NCBI RefSeq assembly: GCF_022835695.1
Contig: NZ_BQUV01000004.1
Location: forward strand, 62,001 to 126,000
Length of the DNA: 64,000 nucleotides
Origin: Bradyrhizobium sp. Ce-3
GTDB taxonomy: Bacteria > Pseudomonadota > Alphaproteobacteria > Rhizobiales > Xanthobacteraceae
Direction of reading: 5' to 3'
Part shown: positions 41,830-51,700 of the stretch, one piece after another
Layout of the letters: every line of letters begins with the position of its first letter
Numbering within the stretch: position 1 is the stretch's first letter
The notes under the pieces: model-generated
What the model was told of the DNA's origin: nothing
Seen by the model: the letters and a program-made list of their open reading frames with translations, nothing else
The model's database searches: none
Translations under genes and position numbers: made by a program

Positions 41830-44800
41830 TCACTCATCCAGAATATCCAGGAGATCTTCGATCCGCTCGAACGGCGGCTCGTGCGTCTTTTCCGCGTAGA
41901 ACACGCGGTCGCCGTCGCGCTCGAGCGATCGTGCCCTCGATTTGGGCAGCCTGCCGGGAAGGAACGTCGCCGCGACGGCCTCGGGTCCGACGTCGAGCCG
42001 CACGATGCCACGCCGCTTGCAATCGATCCTGAGTCTCGCCGCCGCGAAGAAATCGCGGGCCGCCGGCGGCAGCCTGCCGAAGCGGCGCGAGGTCTCCTCC
42101 TCCAGGTCTTCCAGATCGTCCTCGCTCCGGCACCTCGCGGTGCGGCCATAGATTTCGAGCCGCATCGCTTCCGACTGCACGTAGCTTCGGGGCAAGAGGT
42201 CCGCGAGCGGAAGGTTGAGATCAGGCACCCACAGATCGGCGGCCCGATCGTTGCTCTTCTCCGAGGCCTGTTTGAGAAGATGGCTGTAGAGCACCGGTCC
42301 GAACACCTGCACGTGACCGGATTGCCGCTCGGACAGCAGATCGCCGGCACCTCTGAGGTCCAGATCGCGCTCGCTGATGGCAAAGCCTGCGCCCGGCCGG
42401 CTGAACTCCTCCAGAACCGCCAGACGCTTGCCGGATTGTTCCGAGATCTGTTCCGTCAGCATGTAGGCGAAGGCGCGTGTCCCGCCGCGCCCGACCCGCC
42501 CTCGGAGCTGGTGGAGCTGTGCCAGACCGAACTTCTCCGGCCAGCACACCACGATGGTGTTGGCGCGCGGGATGTCGAGGCCGCTCTCGACGATGTTGGT
42601 CGCAAGCAGCACATCCGCCTCGCCTTCGACGAAACTCATCATGCGGTCGTCAAGTTCGTCGGCCGGGAGCTTGCCGTGCAGGCACACGATGCGCAGCTCC
42701 GGAGCGACCGACTGCACGCGCGCCAACAGCGGCTCGAGATCCTGGATGCGCGGACAGATCAGGAAGCTTTGTCCGTGACGCCGCTGCTCGCGCAGCAATG
42801 CAGCGGCAATGGCGGCGTCCGACAGCGGCGCGATCTTGGTCGCGACCGGCAACCGATGAACCGGCGGCGATGCGATCACGCTGAGATCCCGGAAACCCGC
42901 GAGGCCTGCCGCGAGCGTGCGCGGGATCGGGGTGGCGCTCATCCAGAGCGTATGGACGCCCTTCGCCAGGCCCGACAACTTCGCCTTCTCCGCCGCCCCG
43001 AAGTGCTGCTCCTCGTCGACGATAACCAGGCTCAGCTTGGCGAATTTCACGTCCTTCGCGGCGATCGCCTGGGTGCCGACCACGACCTTCATTTTTCCGC
43101 TGCGCAGCGCTTCCTTCGTCTGCTTCATCTCCGCAGCCGACGTCGCGCGCGACAGGCTTCCGACCTCGATGCCGAGCGGCGCGAACCTCTTGCGGAACGT
43201 CGCGACGTGCTGCCTCGCCAGCACCGTGGTCGGCACGACGATCGCAACCTGCTTGCCCGACAGCGCCACGGCGGCCGCCGCGCGCAAGGCAACCTCGGTC
43301 TTGCCGAATCCGACGTCGCCGCAGACCACGCGATCCATCGGATGCCCGGACGCAAGATCATCCAGCACGTCCCGGATGGCCTTGGCCTGGTCGACCGTCG
43401 TGAAATAGGGAAAGCGCGCCACGAACCGCTCATAGGCGGGACCGGGAGCGACCAGCCTGGGCGCGCGCCGGCGGCGCCGCTGCGCGATGTGCTTGGCGAG
43501 CGCCTTGGCGGCGATCTGAATTTCCTGCTCGGCCTTGCCGCGTCGTGCCCACCACGTGCTGCCATCGGCCCGGTCCAATGCCAGCCTGCCGAGCTCCGCC
43601 GCATACGGCCAGATCAGCGCGAGGTCGGCGGGCGGAACCAGGACGGCGTCATCTCCCGCAAATGTCAGCCGGATCATCTCGCGGGATGATCCCTTCCCCG
43701 ATTCCTTGCCCGATTCCTTGCCCATGTCGAACGTCTGCAAGCCGTCGAGAACGGCGAGCCCACGCTGCAGATGAACCACGACCGCGCCGCGCTCCGGCAC
43801 ATCGGGATGATCGAACGCCGCACTCCATGCCCTGGCCATCGGCTGCGGATGATGGGCGCGGCTGCCGAGCACGTCGGTCGCCGTCACCACGACAAGCGGC
43901 TTGCGGCCCGCACCAATGAAACCGGTGTCGAAGTCGGCCAGCAATGCAGCTTCACCACCCCGTCCGCTCGCCGCCTCGTCCCAATCGGCAACGCGCTCCG
44001 CCTTGATCCCGCTCATCCGCTCCATCGCGCGCAAGTCGTCCTCCACCGCCGCGACGAACAGCAGCCGCGATCCGGCGCGCTCGGTGTCCGCAACGAATGC
44101 GCGGAGAGCCTTTCGCGACGAGGCGACCTTGGAGAAATCGGGGGTCGGCGTGAACGTGGCCTTGCGCGGCAGCGCGCTGATGCGTTTGGCCAGCCGCTTC
44201 CAGTCGCCGGGACCGAGATATTCGCGCTCCGTCTCCCGGCGGCCGGCCGCCTCCTTGATCGTGCCGAGCCAGCTGTCGGCGTGGCCTGAAACTCCGGCGT
44301 CCGCGATCCAGCGCGCGCGATCGCAATAATCCACCAGCGCCGCACGCTGCGCCCGCTTGCCTCCCAACGCGATCCGTTCCGACATCGGATCGATCACCAG
44401 TTCCTGCGTGTCGAACACGACGTCGTGCTCGTCGGGATCGACGCGCACGATCCTGCGGATCACGCCGGTGGAATGCTCGATCCTGAACGGCCCAAGCGCG
44501 CCGGCGGGAAACACTTCGAAGGTCATGCCGTGGAACAGGACGCTGCCCGGATAATCCGCCTCTTCGTCGAGATCGTATCCGAGCGCTTCCAGACGATCCT
44601 TGAGATCCTGCTCGGAATAAAGCGCGCCGACCTTCAGGCTGATGCTGAGGCGCGCCCAGCTTACCGGCAACGGCAGCCGCTCCATGATCGCTTCCGCCGT
44701 CGACACCAGGAAGGCCGGCTTCTTGCTCCTGGCGAGACGCCGCAGCACCGAACTGCGCCGGCCGGCGATCTCGCGCGACGGCTCCAGCCCGTCGAACGGC

Positions 44801-45054
44801 AAGGTATTCAGCCGCGGGAAAACCAGCACCTCGAGCGAAGGGTCGAGCGAGTGCAGCACGCTGCCGAGGCGCTCCGCCCGGTTCTCGCTGTCGGCGAGGA
44901 ACACGATGCCGTCACGGCCGGACTTCGTCCACTGTTCGAGCAGATGCAGCGCCAGCATGCCGAGCGGTGCGGACGATGAGATCGCGGAACGCGCCGATGC
45001 CTTGCCTGTCTTCTTCGCGCCAGCAGCTGCGCGGGCCTTCTTGGTCTTCGCCAC
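41830..45054 (-). CDS. Mfd-like transcription-repair coupling translocase, second type
   Basis: The 1,074-residue protein has the Mfd layout: a UvrB-like N-terminal part (VFPRLNTLPFDGLEPS), an RNA-polymerase-interacting region (about residues 440-520), a superfamily 2 motor with Walker A GDVGFGKTE (near residue 580) and DEEQ box (near 678), motif III WMSATPIPRTL and motif VI HQLRGRVGRGG, and a C-terminal TRCF domain. It lacks some conserved sequence of the main Mfd and carries GKESGKESGKG in the polymerase-binding region. The basic, Ala-rich start (MAKTKKARAAAGAKK) is also unusual. It may displace stalled RNA polymerase. A canonical mfd is expected elsewhere (inference). Confidence 0.82.
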   Translation of the reverse strand: MAKTKKARAAAGAKKTGKASARSAISSSAPLGMLALHLLEQWTKSGRDGIVFLADSENRAERLGSVLHSLDPSLEVLVFPRLNTLPFDGLEPSREIAGRRSSVLRRLARSKKPAFLVSTAEAIMERLPLPVSWARLSISLKVGALYSEQDLKDRLEALGYDLDEEADYPGSVLFHGMTFEVFPAGALGPFRIEHSTGVIRRIVRVDPDEHDVVFDTQELVIDPMSERIALGGKRAQRAALVDYCDRARWIADAGVSGHADSWLGTIKEAAGRRETEREYLGPGDWKRLAKRISALPRKATFTPTPDFSKVASSRKALRAFVADTERAGSRLLFVAAVEDDLRAMERMSGIKAERVADWDEAASGRGGEAALLADFDTGFIGAGRKPLVVVTATDVLGSRAHHPQPMARAWSAAFDHPDVPERGAVVVHLQRGLAVLDGLQTFDMGKESGKESGKGSSREMIRLTFAGDDAVLVPPADLALIWPYAAELGRLALDRADGSTWWARRGKAEQEIQIAAKALAKHIAQRRRRRAPRLVAPGPAYERFVARFPYFTTVDQAKAIRDVLDDLASGHPMDRVVCGDVGFGKTEVALRAAAAVALSGKQVAIVVPTTVLARQHVATFRKRFAPLGIEVGSLSRATSAAEMKQTKEALRSGKMKVVVGTQAIAAKDVKFAKLSLVIVDEEQHFGAAEKAKLSGLAKGVHTLWMSATPIPRTLAAGLAGFRDLSVIASPPVHRLPVATKIAPLSDAAIAAALLREQRRHGQSFLICPRIQDLEPLLARVQSVAPELRIVCLHGKLPADELDDRMMSFVEGEADVLLATNIVESGLDIPRANTIVVCWPEKFGLAQLHQLRGRVGRGGTRAFAYMLTEQISEQSGKRLAVLEEFSRPGAGFAISERDLDLRGAGDLLSERQSGHVQVFGPVLYSHLLKQASEKSNDRAADLWVPDLNLPLADLLPRSYVQSEAMRLEIYGRTARCRSEDDLEDLEEETSRRFGRLPPAARDFFAAARLRIDCKRRGIVRLDVGPEAVAATFLPGRLPKSRARSLERDGDRVFYAEKTHEPPFERIEDLLDILDE

Positions 45055-45597
45055 GTCAAATCCATCGCTATTTCGTCAAGTCCGATCGCCCGGTGACAAG
45101 CGCCCACGGTCGATCGCAGCCCGGCGGCGCCCCCCGACGCACGCGGCCAACGCTCTCCTTACAGTCTCGCCATCGCGTTGAATAGCTTCCGGTTCAGGAT
45201 CAATTGCGGCAGTGAGATGTCCTGCTGCGCGCCATCGTCCTCTTCGTGGCCGAAGCTTCGCATCGGATCGCGTTGCTCGCGCATCACCTCGGTGAGACGC
45301 AACAGCCGCCTCATCCGAGACCTCATCCGCCCGAAAAATCACCGCAAGCTCGCTGCGCATCGCACCAATTCAGATTGTCTTAGGGGTGTGAGCCACATCG
45401 GCGCCGAGCCGACGACGACGTGCAGGGTTGTTCGCCCTGCGCGGCGAACAACTTCGATTGTCTTGAGACGTTCCTGCAAGGTCTTCTTCATCGCCGTCCC
45501 ATTCACAGCCATCGAACGAGACGTTCCGGACATCACGAGGCCGTCAGGCGGTCGCGCGGCGCTGCCGTGTCACGCAACAAAAACAGGGAAGGTTATC
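45055..45597. other. Region between mfd-like gene and PstS-like gene
   Basis: The gap holds the tentative small minus-strand frame at 45159-45326 and the leader of the PstS-like gene. A perfect inverted repeat, GTTGTTCGCC/GGCGAACAAC with a 6-base spacer, lies at 45427-45452. I saw no PhoB box in front of the PstS-like gene. Confidence 0.5.
45159..45326 (-). CDS. Tentative 55-residue protein
   Basis: A minus-strand frame encodes a short protein with an Arg-rich start (MRSRMRRLLRL), an acidic middle (GHEEDDGAQQD) and a helical end (LPQLILNRKLFNAMARL). An in-frame ATG at 45314 gives 51 residues. It would lie upstream of the mfd-like gene on the same strand, about 105 bases before its start. A second open frame of 65 codons precedes it (45339-45536). 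I recognise no family, so both are uncertain. Confidence 0.3.
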   Translation of the reverse strand: MRSRMRRLLRLTEVMREQRDPMRSFGHEEDDGAQQDISLPQLILNRKLFNAMARL

Positions 45598-47571
45598 ATG
45601 AAGACGAAATCGTTCGCCGAACGCGTGCTGGGCACGACCTCGCTGGTCGTGTTGTCGGCCGCTGCCATGATCGGAGCCCAGCAACCGGCTGCGGCCCAAA
45701 CCGGCATCTATGGCGGCGGCAGCACGCTGTCGTCGCTGGCGCTGCGGCAGATCTTCGACTGCTATGCCGGCGCGACGCTGGCCAATGACGGCCAGGCATT
45801 CTCGCCGAGCTTCTCGACCGCGGTGCCGAGCCCGAACCTGCTGCCGGCCAGCTGCACCATGTTCTCGACCTCGGTCGAAGGCTTGTTCGCCGCCGTCGGC
45901 TCCGGCAACGGCCAGCGCGCCTACATCGCCGACGATGCGCGCCAGCTGTTCCGCGGCAGCCCGGATACCGCGCCGGCCGTGGTGCGGAAGCCTTCCGCCA
46001 AGCCGCCGTTCCGCGACACCGCCAATTCGGCTTTCAAGAGCTATCCCTATCCGCGGCTCGACTTCGCCGCCAGCGATGCGCCGCTCGCCGGCTCGATTGC
46101 AAGCCTGACCACCATCTCGTTCAGCAATTTCCTCCCCTCGACCAATTGGCAGAACACCCTGCTGATCGCCGCCCTGAGCAAATCGGCCGCGAGCTTCAAC
46201 ACGTCGTCCGTCGGCGCGCCGATCCAGGTCCCGGCCATGGAGGTCCCGGTTGCAATTGCGGTCAACACCGCGAATTCCGCCTCGGGCATCATTTGGACCA
46301 ACCAGTCGGCGCTGTCGCCGAACAACCAGGCCGGCGGCGCGATCCAGCTCTCGGCCGCCCAGCTCTGCGCGATCTTCTCGGCGACCGTGACGGACTGGCA
46401 CGACACCTCGACGCTGATCCCCGCACTCGACGCCAACGGCGTGCAGCAGTTCCAGCACTTCTACGACGCCAACACCAACGGCTCGCTGACCCCGGTCGCC
46501 TACACCAGCGGCCGGTTGCCGATCAAGGTGGTCTACCGTGCGGATGATGCCGGCGCGAGCTTCATCCTCACCAACTACCTCGCCAACCTCTGCCCGCTGC
46601 TCGACCCGACCGGCACCTACAATTACAAGAAGATCTTCACCGGCGTCGGCGTCGGCGGCAGCACCACGGCGAACCTGCCTTCGGGCAAGTTCGTCCGCCT
46701 GCTCGACAATATCAAGGCGGTGAAGGCATCCGACCAGAGCGATCCCTACGACGTCGATGACGACGAGGAACGTCCGGATCCGCGCTGGATCAGCGCCTCG
46801 GGCAGCAACCACGAAGCGCTCAAGATCGGCACCGATCCGCGCTTCGCCGGCCGGATCGGCTATCTCAGCGCCGACTTCACCCAGCCCTATGCACAGACCG
46901 TGACCGAGGAGATCGCCGGCAACACGATCTCCGCCGCGGCGCCGCTCTCAGCCAGCATCCAGAACGAGCGGCAGCGCCTGCTCGGCGTCTATCATCCCGG
47001 CCAGGTCGGCAGCAACGGCAGGGCGCAGAACTTCGTCCCGCCGACGCCGAACAATGCGCAGCAGGCGTTCGCCAACCTGAACGCGCCGGACATCTCCAGC
47101 AGCTACGATGCCTGGAACCTGTATGCCCAGGTCTATCCCGCCGGCACCGTGCTCGGCGGCGTGACCTATGACGGCCTGTCCGTGATCGGCATCCCGCTGC
47201 AGTCGCCGACCGACTATCCGGTCACCGGCGCAAGCTTCCTCAACGTCTATAGCTGCTACAGCGACACCGCTGGGACTCGGGTGCCCGCCGTGAAGAACTG
47301 GCTTGCCTGGTTCTACGGCGGATCGATCACCGGGCTGCCGAACTACAATCCGGCAACCGCGAACTCCGACAATCCCGGCTACGATCCGAACGTCGCCAAG
47401 GTCATCCGCAACAACGGCTTCCACGAGCTCGACGGCGTGTGGGCGACCAACATCCTGAATGCGTACCTGACCTCGAGCGCGGCCGGCGGTTCGTCGACCG
47501 CGATTGCGGCCTACAGCACGTCGGGCACCCAGACCGACGGCTGCACCGGTGTCACCGGCGGCGCGAAGTAA
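45598..47571 (+). CDS. Large PstS-like periplasmic or surface binding protein
   Basis: The 657-residue protein has a Sec signal peptide (cleavage after AAAQ, about residue 35) and a type II periplasmic-binding fold of the PstS-like superfamily. YGGGSTLSSLALRQIF lies at the start, ASDAPL in the middle and a Thr/Ser-rich region near ADDAGASFILTNYL. It is almost twice the length of a transport PstS. It has an acidic insert (DVDDDEERPDP, near residue 382) and a Gly/Ser/Thr-rich C-terminus. No pst ABC genes lie beside it. A surface or secreted role in phosphate binding or adhesion is likelier than ABC transport. A strong terminator follows. Confidence 0.75.
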   Translation: MKTKSFAERVLGTTSLVVLSAAAMIGAQQPAAAQTGIYGGGSTLSSLALRQIFDCYAGATLANDGQAFSPSFSTAVPSPNLLPASCTMFSTSVEGLFAAVGSGNGQRAYIADDARQLFRGSPDTAPAVVRKPSAKPPFRDTANSAFKSYPYPRLDFAASDAPLAGSIASLTTISFSNFLPSTNWQNTLLIAALSKSAASFNTSSVGAPIQVPAMEVPVAIAVNTANSASGIIWTNQSALSPNNQAGGAIQLSAAQLCAIFSATVTDWHDTSTLIPALDANGVQQFQHFYDANTNGSLTPVAYTSGRLPIKVVYRADDAGASFILTNYLANLCPLLDPTGTYNYKKIFTGVGVGGSTTANLPSGKFVRLLDNIKAVKASDQSDPYDVDDDEERPDPRWISASGSNHEALKIGTDPRFAGRIGYLSADFTQPYAQTVTEEIAGNTISAAAPLSASIQNERQRLLGVYHPGQVGSNGRAQNFVPPTPNNAQQAFANLNAPDISSSYDAWNLYAQVYPAGTVLGGVTYDGLSVIGIPLQSPTDYPVTGASFLNVYSCYSDTAGTRVPAVKNWLAWFYGGSITGLPNYNPATANSDNPGYDPNVAKVIRNNGFHELDGVWATNILNAYLTSSAAGGSSTAIAAYSTSGTQTDGCTGVTGGAK

Positions 47572-47582
47572 TGCCAATATAA

Positions 47583-47659
47583 GATCGTGATCCGGAACGC
47601 TCCGGGTCACGATCTCCGCAAAGATTTCAGCAGCCGGGCTCTCGATTGGGGCCCGGCTG
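47583..47659 (+). terminator. Terminator region after PstS-like gene
   Basis: Two hairpins follow the stop: GATCGTGA/TCACGATC with an inner CCGG/CCGG stem (47583-47614), and CAGCCGGGC/GCCCGGCTG (47631-47659) followed by TTTTCTT. The second is a good rho-independent terminator. Confidence 0.75.
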
Positions 47660-47672
47660 TTTTCTTGATGCC

Positions 47673-48566
47673 TCAGCTGGCTTTGGTCGCGGCGCGGTGC
47701 GCCGCGGCGAGCTCGAAATAGCGGCTTCCCGCCTGGGCGACGATCGCATCGCGGTTGAGCAGATGCTGGATGCAGATCGCCGCGAGATCGTAGGAGCCGT
47801 AGCAGTGATGCGCCACCAAAGCGAGATGCTTGAGCTGCTCGGCGCTCATCGCATCGGCCTTGGTGAAATCGCGGACGTAGACGGCATCGGCTTCGAGCAG
47901 CTGATTGAACGCCTCATAGGGATTGACGCCGCGCATCGGCCAGATCATGCGCTTGTTGAGCTCGATCAGGGCATGCGGAATGAAGCCCTGGCTGCGCAGC
48001 TCGAGGTCGATCTCGCCGAACACCGGCTGCTTCTTGTACAGCGGGAGGAATGAGACTTCGGCCTGGATGACGACAGCTTCCGCGAGCCGGCGCCGCCCGT
48101 TCTGGAAGATCGCAAGCTCGGAACCCTGCACGTCGACCTTGAGATAATCCATCGCATCGATCTCGCCGATCTCGTCGAGCCGGTGGGTGGCGATCCTGGT
48201 GTCGGCGACGATGCGCCCCCACTCGTTGAAGCCCTGAAAGTGCTTCAGCATCTGCGGATCGGGCTCCAGCAGGCTGGTCATCCCGGGCGCGGCACAGATC
48301 CGCAGGCGGGCCTGCTCGCCGTTGCCGACGACATGCGGCAGATAGGTTTCGAGATCGGTCTTGCGGGCGTTCAGCTCGGCCAGCGCGTTGGGTTGCGGCT
48401 CGAAGCCGAACAGCCGGCACAGGCGCTTCTGCAGCAGCGGCGCATAAGGCGGGACAGCGATCGGGTTGGCGCCGATATCGACCACGGCGGTGAGCCGTTC
48501 AGGCGCGAGCAACGCGCTCAGCGCATCAGGATCGGCAGCCGGGGCGGTTGACGGAGTTGACATCAT
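47673..48566 (-). CDS. FkbM family SAM-dependent methyltransferase
   Basis: The 297-residue enzyme has the FkbM fold. The SAM-binding motif I is VVDIGANP (near residue 32), then FGFEPQP (motif II) and the FkbM signature DYLKVDVQGSE (near residue 143), followed by VIQAEVSF. FkbM proteins methylate hydroxyls of sugars, polyketides or glycans. Here it lies between a PstS-like surface protein and a giant haemagglutinin, so a role in methylating a cell-surface glycan or the surface proteins' glycans is plausible but unproven. It is convergent with the PstS-like gene. Confidence 0.82.
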   Translation of the reverse strand: MMSTPSTAPAADPDALSALLAPERLTAVVDIGANPIAVPPYAPLLQKRLCRLFGFEPQPNALAELNARKTDLETYLPHVVGNGEQARLRICAAPGMTSLLEPDPQMLKHFQGFNEWGRIVADTRIATHRLDEIGEIDAMDYLKVDVQGSELAIFQNGRRRLAEAVVIQAEVSFLPLYKKQPVFGEIDLELRSQGFIPHALIELNKRMIWPMRGVNPYEAFNQLLEADAVYVRDFTKADAMSAEQLKHLALVAHHCYGSYDLAAICIQHLLNRDAIVAQAGSRYFELAAAHRAATKAS

Positions 48567-48631
48567 GGAACCTCACGAAGAGTGGCGCGGAGCGCGCCGA
48601 ACCTCGAGGCTAACGCGCGCAGCTCTATCCC

Positions 48632-48717
48632 CGTCATTGCGAGCGAAGCGAAGCAATCCATCCTTCCGCACACGCGGGCCATGGATTGCTTCGTCGCTTC
48701 GCTCCTTGCAAATGACG
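48632..48717. repeat. REP-like palindromic repeat
   Basis: The left arm (CGTCATTGCGAGCGAAGCGA, continuing to AATCCAT at 48661) is the inverse of the right arm (48681-48717), apart from small indels. I recall this sequence as one of the most common intergenic repeats in Bradyrhizobium and Rhodopseudomonas. It lies between the FkbM gene start and the haemagglutinin stop. Confidence 0.75.
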
Positions 48718-48738
48718 AGCCGGACCACAGCAAGAAGA

Positions 48739-51700
48739 CTACTGCTCGCCTCCGCGGCGGCGGCGCTCGTCGTCGCTGCTGTTCGGCGTCTGGCTGTCGC
48801 TACCCCCACCGCTGTTACCCGGCGTCGCATCATCGCCGCCGCTGCCGCCATAGCCCAGCACCTCGACGATCACGATCGAAGGCTGGTCATTGGGCTTGCT
48901 CGGCGCGGGCTGGCCGGCCTGCTGGGTCGCAGCCGTCGCGTTGGTGGTGACCGCGGCAAGCGTCGTGCTCGGCGTCGGCGTGAAGGCGAGGCCCGTGACC
49001 GTGCCGGTGGCCTGGACGTTGAACGCGTTGAGCACGACCAGCGCCACCAGCGTGATGTCGTTGCCGCGGATGCCGGCGGCGCCGAGGTCGATGGTGCCGC
49101 GCGGCGCCACCAGCGTGACGTTGCTCTTGGTCGGATCCTGGCCGGGCAGCGTGACCAGCGCGGCGATGCCGGCACCGGTGACCAAACCTTGCGGATTGAT
49201 GTAGCAGTAGCCGTCGACGGTGCAGATCTCGCTGAGCGCCGGGCTCGAGACATAGGTCTTCGGCCCTGCGCCGGCACTGATGTCGCCATTGGCGGTGAAC
49301 AGGCCGATGTCACCACCCTGCTGGGTCATGATGCGGCTCTGGTTCACCAGGATCGAGTCGTTGGCAAAGGCGCGGATGGCGCCGCCGCCGAGCGTCAGGA
49401 TGCCTTCCTGGTTCGGCGTCAGCGTATCCAGCGAGGCGTGGCCGACGGTGATGCCACCGCCCGGCCCGATGATGTTGATGTCGCCGCCCATCTGGGTCTC
49501 CAGCACGGAGGCTGCGACATTGAGCTTGCCGGTGGCGATCTTCGGCGCCGCCTTGCCGCCAATGCTCAGGCTGTTGTCGGTGTAGCCATCGCCGGCCGGG
49601 AACAGCGTGGAGATCGCCGTATAGGCGCGGGCGTACTGGCCGAAATAGGTGCTCGCCGGGTTCTTGAAATCCTTGCCGACCTGGATCAGGAAATCGAGGA
49701 AGGCACGGTTGACGAGCAGTTGCTGCCGCGCCTGCGACAGACCCTGGAAGGCGGCCCAGGCCTGATCGCGCGGCTGGCCGAGGACAGCGGCGATGTCAGT
49801 GAGGAAATCGATGCCACCCGCGCCGGCGTTGGCCGGATCGACATATTGCGCGATCGCCGCCGCATAGTTGATGCCGGGCTTCACACCGAACAGCAGATCG
49901 ACCTCGGCGCCCTGCGACGGCAGATAGGGCTTGAGCGGATTGGTGAGACTGAACGCGCTGCCGACTGCGCTGCCATTGCCGAGCGTCGCGATGCCGCGGG
50001 TCGACGTATCGGATGCCGAGAACGGCCCCAGATCGTGCCCGGCCTGCAGCACGAAGGTGCCGGGACCGTAAAGAAGATAGGAGCCGCCGACCAGATCATT
50101 GCCGGCGGCGATGCTGGTGATGTCACCCGGGTCGTTGTTCTGGCCGACGAAAACAAAGCTGCTGGCACCGGACAGCGGCGTGCCGTTGCTGGTCGTCGAA
50201 ACGCCGCCGCCCGGGGCAAGTCCCGCGTAGATGTTGTTGCCCGCCTCGATCCGCGCCGGCTTGATCAGCGTCACGCTGGCCGCAAAATTGGTATCGGGGT
50301 CGACGGCATAGATGTCCTTGCCGGCTGCGACGACGACGGGCACCGGATCGTTCGCATGCAGCGCCTGGGTCAAGGTCGCCCAAGGCAGCCCGAGCGGGTT
50401 GATGGAGTTGCTGACGAGCTTGGTTAAATCAATGTTGTTTGAGCCGATGTATCGCGTGATGTCGGGATCAAGATCGGGCATCGCAAGACCCAGTCCGAGG
50501 TCAATGGTTCCGGCCGCGACGAGGCTGACGTTGCCACTGCTGCTCGGCAGCACATTGCTGATGTCGGTTTTGCTGAGGGTCAGATCACCGCTGAGAGCCG
50601 CCAAATCGAGCGTGGCGGGAAGCAGCAGCCCGACGATCGAGGCGTTCGCATTGCCGCCCAGCGACACCGTGCCGCTGTTGGCATTGTGCACAAAAAGCCC
50701 TGGGATCAACACCGGCGAAACAGTCGGGCCGCTCACGTCGCCGGTTAGACTGGTCAGTGAAATACCGCTGCCGGGACCATAGCTGGTGAAATAGCTACTC
50801 CAGGCGCCGTTGCCCCCGTCAGGCGCGGCACCTGGCAGATAACGATAGCTGTCGGTCAACACCGCGGCGTTGAGCGGCAACGCGGCAGGATCGTAGACGT
50901 TGCCGAGCGTCACCGAACCTCGCGCAGCCAAGGTAATGAAGCCGTCCTGCACCGCGAGCAGCAACGGGAGCGCGTAAGTGCCGACGACAGAGTCCGCGGA
51001 GAGTACAATTCCAAGGGTCGGCAGGCCCTGATTCAGCGGATTGCTGGTGGTAGCCTGGACGACGCCGCCCACCTTGATCTGGCCGGCGCCGCGGCCAACC
51101 AGGAAATCGCTGCTCAGAAGGTCGCCGCCGACGGTGACGTTGAGATTGCCGCCGCCGTAATAAGTCACCTTCGGCGGATCGGCCGCGGTGAAGCCACCGC
51201 CGACGACGAGTGTCTCTGGCAACGACGCGCCGATATCGATGATGTTGGCGCCCGCCGCCAACGTGACGTTGCCGCCGCCGAGTGCCCCGAAGCCCTGGAA
51301 GAAGGTGGCGTAGTTGATCCAGCTGGCGGTCTGGCAGGCAATCGAGCCTGCGGCCGCACAAGCCGCGAACGGGATCGATGTGCCGTTGGAGAGGCCATAG
51401 TGGATGTACCAATCGCTCCACATCTGGCCAGTCGAGCCGCCGACGACACCGAATTGGCTGCCATCGGAATCGGTCGGCATCTCGATGCCAATGATCGATC
51501 CGCCCGCCGTCACGGTGACTGCACCACCTCCGGTCGCCCAGGTCGGCGTACTGACGAGACCGTTCGGCCTGAGACTATAGGCGAGAGCCAGCGTCGGTGC
51601 GTTGAAATCCGCCGGGGTCGCCGTGCCAACCCCGGCAGTGTAAACCGCACCGGGCGACAACTGGTCGCGCAGTTCGACATTGCCGGCCGCTGCGATTGTG

